A stretch of DNA of 64,000 nucleotides from Filosporella fistucella (Eukaryota; Ascomycota; Leotiomycetes; Helotiales). The notes under the pieces are model-generated. The model had not been told where the DNA came from and ran no database searches. It saw only the letters and a program-made list of their open reading frames with translations. Made by a program: the position numbers and the translations under genes. The DNA is taken from assembly GCA_030077755.1 (NCBI GenBank), contig JAQJZZ010000020.1, positions 310,001-374,000 of the forward strand. The letters are read 5' to 3'. Shown here one piece after another: positions 56,859 to 64,000 of this stretch (within the stretch, counting starts at the first letter, position 1; every line of letters begins with the position of its first letter).

Positions 56859-58403
56859 TTTGGCTTTTCTCTCTGTCTATCTCCTCGATTCTGTGCAATG
56901 CAATATAAAAAGTAATATAATGAGAGATTTCCAAATAGAAATCAATTGGAGATCTGGAATGAGAAATAAGAGTTTTGAAAACAAAATGACGAGAAAGTAG
57001 CTCTGGATACATAATTGTACTCCACATCAACGCGGGGTCAATACTCCGTCACCGGCGTCAATTACCGTTTCCGACGCTATCCCACGTTTCCATTTTTATG
57101 ATTGTGAATAGCCAATAACAACAGATGCGAAGCGGCATTTGCAAGAAAATTGCTTTTGAAGTGATGAATTTAGGGATTTTTGCATTTGCCGGGCAAATGT
57201 TTGGTGGGGGAGAGTGCCGGTTATGGGAATTTGCGGCGTTTGGTGAAAGATGGGGGAACGGTGTTTGACGGGACCCCGCACTCTGTATTTGCCTTCCAAT
57301 TCAGGTTCGAGTTGAGGAAGAGCAGTCATGTGATAATTAAAACGCAAAATTGAAAATACTCTATAGATATATATGTTCTGGTTAATGAAATATGATCTTG
57401 AAGCAAAGTGTAAAGCAGAATGAGAAATGTGTACTCCTGGAGGGGGCATGTTTTGATCATGTGACTAGTCCATCTCGTCGTCGACTTTGGCTTGGCGAAT
57501 CCCGAGGTTTGCACAAGTCCGCCATTACCATCATACGATGAAGGAAACTTCCTCAACTCATTCTTTTCTGAACTCTTTCACATTCAATTTTCAACCCTTC
57601 TCAACCTTTTCATCATTTAAACGCGACAACCCTTTTACCTTTCCACAATCACCTCGGTATACATTATCGGCTCTTTCAACTGCTTCAATAATGTCCATCG
57701 GCGAGACTCTCGGTCTGCTTAAATCCCCACAGCTCCACCAAATCTCACTTTGGAGAAAAATTGCTCCCCCATCTCTTCTTATCCTTACTCAGGGGCCCCA
57801 TAAACAGGCGAGCCCGAGATTTGAATAGTGTTTTTTTCTTCTCCAAGCTACTGAAGTACAACTGTCACTCTGGAGACTCCGAAGTTTTCCAGCCACCAAA
57901 GTGTCCCAGTTTTGGGTCTGGAGTCTGGAGTTCTTAGTCAAGCTTTTACGAGACTTGCGAAAGCCGAAATACGATGTAGCGTATTTTGCAGAACGCCCGG
58001 AAGACACACCACATCTGACATTATTGAACCGAGGATACTTGTCAGCGCTGGCCTCCACTTTGCATACTAGACACGATGCCTATTTGTCAAATTCTATTGA
58101 GAAAATTTCTTACAATCTGGAACCTGGAATTTTTCATCTGGAACAGGATTGATGCCCGCGTGTTACTTGAGTATCAGGAATTACAACAGGATCAGCTACA
58201 GATCTTGTCACGGTTGCCACCAAATCAAATATATTGACGTCGTTACATTTTTGTCCCCAGACTCGTGACATGATCCGGAGAATGCCTCCTCTGGCGTTGT
58301 CTTGGTCCCGGCATCAGAACTATTTCTTCTCCAAAACCTCCATTCATGTGGAGATACTGGGGGCACGCGCTCACCCTCATACGCGGAAGCGCTCAAGACT
58401 TTA

Positions 58404-58415
58404 CTCCGTACGGAG
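58404..58415. repeat. 12-bp perfect palindrome CTCCGTACGGAG
   Basis: Contains CCG-TA-CGG as CCGTACGG, so it presents inverted Zn2Cys6-type half-sites with a 2-bp gap. TCCGTA-like elements are also bound by other fungal regulators. No target gene is adjacent. Confidence 0.4.
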
Positions 58416-59047
58416 CTACTCCAAAGCGGCGTGACTTCGGCCATGCTTGTTCTTGAGTTGTGCATCCAGTTACCATTGTGGTTGCTGCTCCGTAAGTAAA
58501 GTGCATGCATACCGCCGGATATTCGATGATGAGGTGGCTGCACGAGCCGCGCCCGCATGCCAGGAACTTGGCAAGAATTTTCCCCAGATTCAAGGGCAGC
58601 CAAAAATTTCGATAACGAATACCAAAAAAGAAAGGAAAAAAAAAAATCTTCAGCCACGACAAACGGTATCGGTTTCACTGCAGGTTTGGAATTCGATTTG
58701 CTAAAGTTTCATGAGAAATTTCTCTCCTAAACTTACCAGGCGAGTCCAGCCACAACAGTGTCAAACTATACGCCTTACGGTAAGCACCCAATTTTATCGA
58801 CAATCTTCGAATCTGGGATCACCGACATCCCACCGAAAAGACCCAATAACATGGTCGGGTGGAGACTCCAAGCACAGCACTAATTGTAGTCGGGCCGCTC
58901 TCAGACGAACGATCCAGGCTGGCTCGCTGGGAGGCTGGATAATCAATGCTGTAATCAGCATGGAGAACTAGAGATGGTTAGGGTTGTTAGGTGTGTTCAA
59001 GTTGTTGTGTTAGGGGTCCCCACAGTGTGTCCAGTGACCATGTGGTG

Positions 59048-59078
59048 GTGGGGAAGACTAAGGAAGTTAATGCTGGGG
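59048..59078 (+). promoter_or_regulatory. Pair of CreA/Mig1-type sites upstream of the hexose transporter
   Basis: GTGGGG (59048-59053) and CTGGGG (59073-59078) both match SYGGRG, the consensus of the carbon catabolite repressor CreA, 25 bp apart. They lie about 770-800 bp before the transporter ATG. Short sites are frequent by chance. Confidence 0.35.
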
Positions 59079-59843
59079 GGAGGCGAAGGCTGATTTGCTG
59101 CTTTGTCGCCGAAGAACACCAAGTTTTTTGCTTGAAAGTTTACTTGGAGATGAGGGTAAATTTTCTTGTTGATTTGATCCAAAGGCTGGGTCGTGATTAT
59201 TTTGACGGGAACAGGAATGATTGTCTTGTAGTATAGACAGGATTCCTCGTTACTCAAATCTCACCTCCCCTTTTCCTTAGCGAGCAATCGAGGCTCGTTA
59301 TTCCTGTCCTTTCTCCCTGTCCACTTGCTCTCTTCCTCTCTCTATCCTCGCCACGCCATCTCGGTCACATCTCGGTGGCATCCCTGCGGCTGGACCATCA
59401 ACGACTCGGCGCCAACGAGGCTCGACAACAAGGACCAGCTCCCTTAGCTCTGCTGCATAGTCTACGGTCCGTACACCTACACTAACACCAACAGCAAAGC
59501 TCGACCGGACCACAACACGTCCACTCACCAGACTTCTCCAGACCCCGCGTCTCCAAACACAACCAAACGACTATCATGACGGGTCAACCATGGTCTAGTT
59601 TGGCCAATAGAATGATTTACTAGACAAGAAGGTCCTGGTGACAGACAGCTTTGCAATTTCCCCTCTCATCTTGTATATAATCCTTCCCCCCCAACTCTTA
59701 TTTTCTCCTCATCCCTCATCCCTCTCCATCTCCATCTCCAACCTTGAGTAGAGAAGCCTCTCTCGAGTACAACCCTTCTCGGCGCCGGGTCCTCACCACT
59801 AATACCAGCCGCCAACCCATATATCACGACAACAATCGCCAAT

Positions 59844-61610
59844 ATGTCGCGCCAAATCCATGCCACATCCGATATCAATCGGATCGAGGCTCCCGTCACC
59901 TGGAAGGCATACCTCATCTGTGCCTTTGCATCGTTCGGTGGTATCTTCTTCGGATACGATTCAGGATACATCAACGGTGTCAACGGTTCCTTGCAATTCA
60001 TCCAATTGATCGAAGGCCCAAACCGAACTCAAGCTGAAGGTCTCAAATCATCTCACCAATCTCTCATCGTCTCTATTCTATCTGCTGGTACTTTCTTCGG
60101 TGCTATTATCGCTGGTGATGTCGCTGAGCGTCTCGGCCGAAAATGGACTGTTATTGTTGGCTGCTTTATCTACATGGTCGGAGTCATAATTCAAATGATT
60201 ACTGGTTCTTCTGGAGACCATCTCGGTGTCATCGTCGCTGGTCGTCTGATCGCTGGTTTGGGTGTCGGCTTCGAATCCGCAATCGTTATCCTGTATATGT
60301 CTGAAATTGTACGTTCCTTGCTCTGAATCGGAGTTCTCCAAAATCACGACTCTAAACTAATTCCCTCTAGTGCCCTAAGAAAGTCCGTGGTGCCCTCGTA
60401 GCAGGCTACCAATTCTGTATCACTATCGGTCTTCTCCTAGCCGCTTGCGTCGTCTACGGAACCGAAAACCGCCCAGACACCGGCTCCTACCGCATCCCTA
60501 TTGCCATCCAATTCGCATGGGCCATCATCCTCGGTGGCGGACTTTTCTTCCTTCCAGATTCCCCCCGTTACTACGTCAAGCGCGGAAAGCTCGACAAAGC
60601 CGCTGATTCCCTCCGCAGACTCAGAGGCCACCCAGTCGAGTCCGAGTATATCCAGAATGAACTTGCTGAAATTATCGCAAACGAGGAGTACGAGCGCTCT
60701 GTCATTCCTAGCAATGGCTTCTTTGACTCCTGGGCAAACTGCTTCAAGGGAAGTCTCTGGCACCAAAAGTCCAACGTGCGCCGAACTATCTTGGGTACCT
60801 CTCTGCAGATGATGCAACAATGGTAAGCTCTCTCAATTCAATCCCCCAAATCAAACAGAGACTGATTTATTAAACAGGACCGGTGTAAACTTCATCTTCT
60901 ACTACTCGACCCCCTTCCTCCAATCCACCGGCGCCATCAAAAACACCTTCCTCATTTCCCTAATCTTCACCCTCGTCAACGTCTGCTCAACCCCCATCTC
61001 CTTCTACACCGTCGAGAAATTCGGTCGTAGACCTCTCCTCGTCTGGGGCGCCCTCGGCATGTTAATCTGCCAATTCCTCGTCGGCATCATCGGCGTAACA
61101 GTCGGATTCAACCACACGCACGCGAACGCCGCCGGCGACAGCATCGCGAACAATATCTCTGCCGTCAACGCCCAGATCGCATTCATCGCCATCTTCATCT
61201 TCTTCTTCGCTTCCACCTGGGGCCCAGGCGCCTGGATTGTCATCGGTGAGATCTTCCCCTTGCCTATCCGTTCAAGAGGTGTCGGTCTCTCTACCGCATC
61301 CAACTGGCTCTGGAACACCATCATCGCTGTCATCACACCTTACATGGTCGGTGAGGAACATGGTAATCTCCGCTCGTCTGTCTTCTTCGTCTGGGGTGGT
61401 CTCTGCACCGCTGCTTTCGTATACGCTTGGTTCCTTGTTCCTGAGACTAAAGGCCTGTCTCTAGAGCAAGTTGACAGAATGATGGAGGAGACTACCCCTA
61501 GGACGAGCAGCAAGTGGGTTCCTCACCAGACCTTTAGCTCTGCTATGGGTCTTGAGGGAGGAATTGAGAAGGCTACTGTGGAGGGTGTAGAGAGGAAAGA
61601 GAGTGTGTAA
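59844..61610 (+). CDS. MFS hexose transporter (high-affinity glucose transporter type)
   Basis: Plasma-membrane sugar porter. Exons 59844-60308, 60371-60822 and 60878-61610 give 549 aa; introns are 62 and 55 nt with clean GT-AG ends. Sugar-transporter signatures are all present: GGIFFGYDSGYINGV in helix 1, AERLGRKW after helix 2, GRLIAGLGVGFESAIV, PDSPRYYVKRGKLDKA after helix 6, QQWTGVNFIFYYSTPF across the second splice, KFGRRPLLVWG after helix 8, and VPETKGLSLEQVDRMMEE after helix 12. No lesion. Codon use is strongly C-ending compared with the neighbours, as expected of a highly expressed gene. The long spacer upstream has a TATA box and CreA-type sites, consistent with glucose regulation. 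Confidence 0.95.
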
Positions 61611-62998
61611 TAGAATTCCTTCTTATTGAAAAGAGAGGAGAATGGTGGTTGTATATAAGAGATTTGGATGTTGGAGAGAGAAAGTTTGATACTTTCTGGG
61701 GAGAGGTTATTGAACCTGATATGGTGATGAGAGCATGTATGTGTGCATTGATATGTAGAGTCGTTGGATATAATTTGAATTAAGAAAGTAATAACCCACA
61801 CACCACATATCTTAAACCTTTTGTGATTTAAATTCATGCTTCGCAAAAATTAAGACGGAAGAGTTTAATAGTATGTATAGCATTTTACCATCATATATAC
61901 ATGTATATAATTTCACCTAGAATAAAAAACACTCAGGTCCGCGCCTACCGCCTCCGCCTATCCACTATTCTTCCCATCTCCCAATCACCACCTTCCATTT
62001 AATTTCCACCGCATCTCAAACCTCCAAACCCTATCCTCCTCACCAGCCTTACTCCCCCCTCCCTGCGCCATCACCACCTAAAAAGCCTTTCCACCTGACA
62101 CCCATCATCTAATACATCACGTGTCGTTCTACCCATCCCACCTCACCCAAAAAACCTATCCCTCTCCCTCCCCTCACATAGGAGGACAAGTATAACCACA
62201 TATCCATATCCAATACATTTGTATCTATACAAAAAGCGATATAGTTATTATACATCTAATTCATATCATATCCTTTAATAACGTGCTATTCTCTACAGGA
62301 CGAAATAAACGTTAAATGTCACGTGATTGCCACCTTTGTCACAGTATTTTCGGGTCGTACTCACGAATCAAGTGTCTCTACTTGACAGACTTGTCCTGGT
62401 ATTGGCTTTTTCCCATTCAACATCTATTCACCCCTGTGGAGAATACAAACAATAACTAACCTAACCTGTCCTGACTGCCCATTATTCTCGCTTCTTGTCC
62501 TATTGGGTTCCAGGTTACGATAATATAGGTAGGTAGATGCGGGCAGTGGCTGCGCCTCCCACCACTCACATCTACACCATACGATAAGGTTGAATAAGCT
62601 CAGCCTTACCACTTTCCTTTACCTTGATATCTTTTCTTCAACCAGATTCTACATCTTCTCTTACGCAGCGTTGAAATATAAATACCACCGATAGCTATCG
62701 TTTGTCACCCACGATTCTTCCGGGTAGCGTAGCCTTATAGATCGCCTTGTATGACTGGACTGGGCTGGGAAGACAGCAGATGGATAAATAGATATCACTC
62801 ACCTAGTCCTATCTCTCACTTATCACACATACATACCAACCTTACCTTAACCCCCAACTAAACACATAATCCACAGGTCTCGTAACACGAAAATAGACTA
62901 AAGTGGAGGCTTATGTTCCCTCCTCACTAAACCACGAATCCCCTCTTTTTCTCAGCCTCTGTGATACTTCGCACAGATAGTGGGGATGAGGAAATATA
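61611..62998. other. Intergenic
   Basis: 1.4 kb between tandem genes, AT-rich at 61620-61930 and C/T-rich from 61950 to 62190. E-box elements lie at 62117-62124 and 62318-62327 (GTCACGTGAT). No coding sequence supported. Confidence 0.55.
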
Positions 62999-64000
62999 AT
63001 GGATCCCCTCTCCACGACAGCGTCTCTAATAGCTATTATTCAGCTCTCATCTAGGCTATATACACTTTTATCCTCGTTTTATCTCTCGGCTACTGGGGCG
63101 AGGGAACAGATTTCTGCGTTGAGGGGGGAGATTGTGGGGGTGCAGGATGTGGTTTGTAGGGTTTGGGATCTAGTTGGTTTGGAAGATGGGGAGGGTGAGG
63201 GCGAGGGCGAGGAGGATGGAGAGGGGGATAGGGATGAGAAAAGTCTTGCCTTAGGAAATCATCTAGACGGTGCGCTGGAAAGAGCGAAGCAGAAAGAGAG
63301 GACAGATGCAGACTCGGAATCTATATTCAAGGCGGCTGCACCATCAACTTCAACCACCCCGCTCCGAGCACCCCCTAGAACCTCCTCCCTCCCAGCACTT
63401 ACCGCCTTGCTCTTCCCCACAGGCACCCTCTCCCAGCTGAGCAATGAGCTCAACTCTCTACACATAAAGCTCTCAGCCGCATCTCCTAACAACCCAATTG
63501 ATGCCTCCCCTGGAATTGCAAGATGGAAAAGGGAGAAGTTCAAAAACATGATCAAAGTTCTGAAATGGCCATTTAAAAAGGAAGAAGTAGAGGATATGAT
63601 AGGCGTGATAGGGCGATATAAGAGTACATTGGTGATGGCGTTGAGTGTTGATAATGTGTTTGTTTCCCCTTCCTTAACTTCCCTCTCCGTCCGTCATTCG
63701 AGGTTCTCCCCGTCTTTTAAATACCGAGATAATACACGTTAAGCCAGAATTCTACCCACCATCAGATCATTGATAGCTGATATATAGGAGCTAATGAGAA
63801 TGCAGTGCCCTTTCAGTCTCAGCAAATAAAACTCTCATGTGTCTCAAAGGGAGCCTAGAAATTCAAGCCGACGTTGAAATGAAAGATAAAATGGTGAAAT
63901 GGCTAGCTATCACCGACCCATCTCTAAACTACCATGCTGGATGCCGAAAAGCACAGATAAAGACAGGGGAGTGGGTTTTTAAAAGAGACGATTTCAAGAC
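62999..64000 (+). CDS. STAND/NACHT-type gene, N-terminal part, cut by the right edge
   Basis: ATG at 62999 opens MDPLSTTASLIAIIQLSSRL, the signature start of the fungal N-terminal helical domain found on NACHT/STAND NTPases with ankyrin or other repeats. An acidic low-complexity insert (EDGEGEGEGEEDGEGDRDE) and a Ser/Thr/Pro linker follow. After VMALSVDNV a GT donor is expected near 63650. The second exon, from about 63820, reads MVKWLAITDPSLNYHAGCRK and TGEWVFKRDDF, which is the conserved segment just before the NACHT P-loop domain. Proteins of this class act in self/non-self recognition and regulated cell death in fungi; here the NTPase and repeats lie beyond the window. The second exon ends at the edge; exact splice sites are not fixed. 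Confidence 0.8.

Larger units (their letters stand above)
56859..59843. other. Intergenic, 3 kb, promoter of the hexose transporter
   Basis: Between divergent genes. Several frames exist (57541-57828, 57901-58152, 58208-58678) without domain, consistent composition or splice signals, and they are not called. It contains a 12-bp palindrome (58404-58415), CreA-type sites (59048-59078) and a TATA element (59674-59680, TATATAA) 164 bp before the transporter ATG. Confidence 0.5.

Noticed and set aside
57487..58152. Two plus-strand frames (113 and 83 codons) that might be exons
   Set aside because: No in-phase splice pair with a branch site was found and no domain is visible.
58208..58678. 156-codon minus-strand frame
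   Set aside because: Contains a homopolymer-driven FFFSFLFW stretch and no conserved motif.

Overview
The window is nuclear DNA of a filamentous ascomycete (Pezizomycotina). The evidence is the dense GTRNGT...CTRAY...AG introns of about 45-70 nt, three Zn(II)2Cys6 regulators, several fungal-type MFS transporters, a STAND/NACHT-type N-terminal domain and Kex2-style secreted precursors. Gene style and AT-rich spacers would fit Leotiomycetes/Helotiales, but that is an inference. About 40 introns could be placed by eye from frame continuity.

Layout. 1-7 kb: an allantoate/nicotinate-type MFS permease (1033-2813, six exons), a monocarboxylate-porter-type MFS protein (4433-5791) and a GT32 glycosyltransferase gene (minus, 6015-7025) broken by an in-frame TAA. 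8.6-14 kb: a short-chain dehydrogenase, a Baeyer-Villiger monooxygenase (minus) and, divergent from it, a Zn2Cys6 regulator. The shared promoter holds a 20-bp dyad with CCG-N6-CGG half-sites, so this looks like a small regulated oxidative gene set. 14-26 kb: a small Cys-rich intracellular protein, a defensin-like secreted precursor, two members of what looks like one fungal-specific family (17465-18325 and 22742-23785), an alpha-glucoside-type sugar permease, an orphan ORF and a second Zn2Cys6 regulator. 26-33 kb: a YwbE/DUF2196-domain protein with an added zinc finger, a decayed Cys-rich membrane receptor-like gene, a stretch of possible relics and an F-box-like protein.

33-45.5 kb: AT-rich sequence, two convergent fungal-specific genes, a small secreted protein gene with an in-frame TAG, then a second gene set: an old-yellow-enzyme oxidoreductase divergent from an NmrA/atypical-SDR reductase, followed by a third Zn2Cys6 regulator. 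Their divergent promoter holds three GCCGAG elements. 47-57 kb: a six-cysteine secreted protein, a coiled-coil-like protein, a 459-aa hypothetical with a duplicated acidic tail downstream, a decayed relic and a 2-hydroxyacid dehydrogenase. 59.8-64 kb: a hexose transporter with CreA-type sites upstream, and a STAND-type gene running off the right edge.

Recurring themes: (i) three genes carry otherwise open frames interrupted by stops one transition (CAA/CAG to TAA/TAG) from a glutamine codon, suggesting C-to-T decay, recoding or assembly error; (ii) six of about 40 inferred introns end in AAG rather than YAG, each shortly after a good branch site; (iii) CACGTG E-box elements recur in many intergenic regions. 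No transposase, CRISPR array, rRNA or tRNA gene was recognised.
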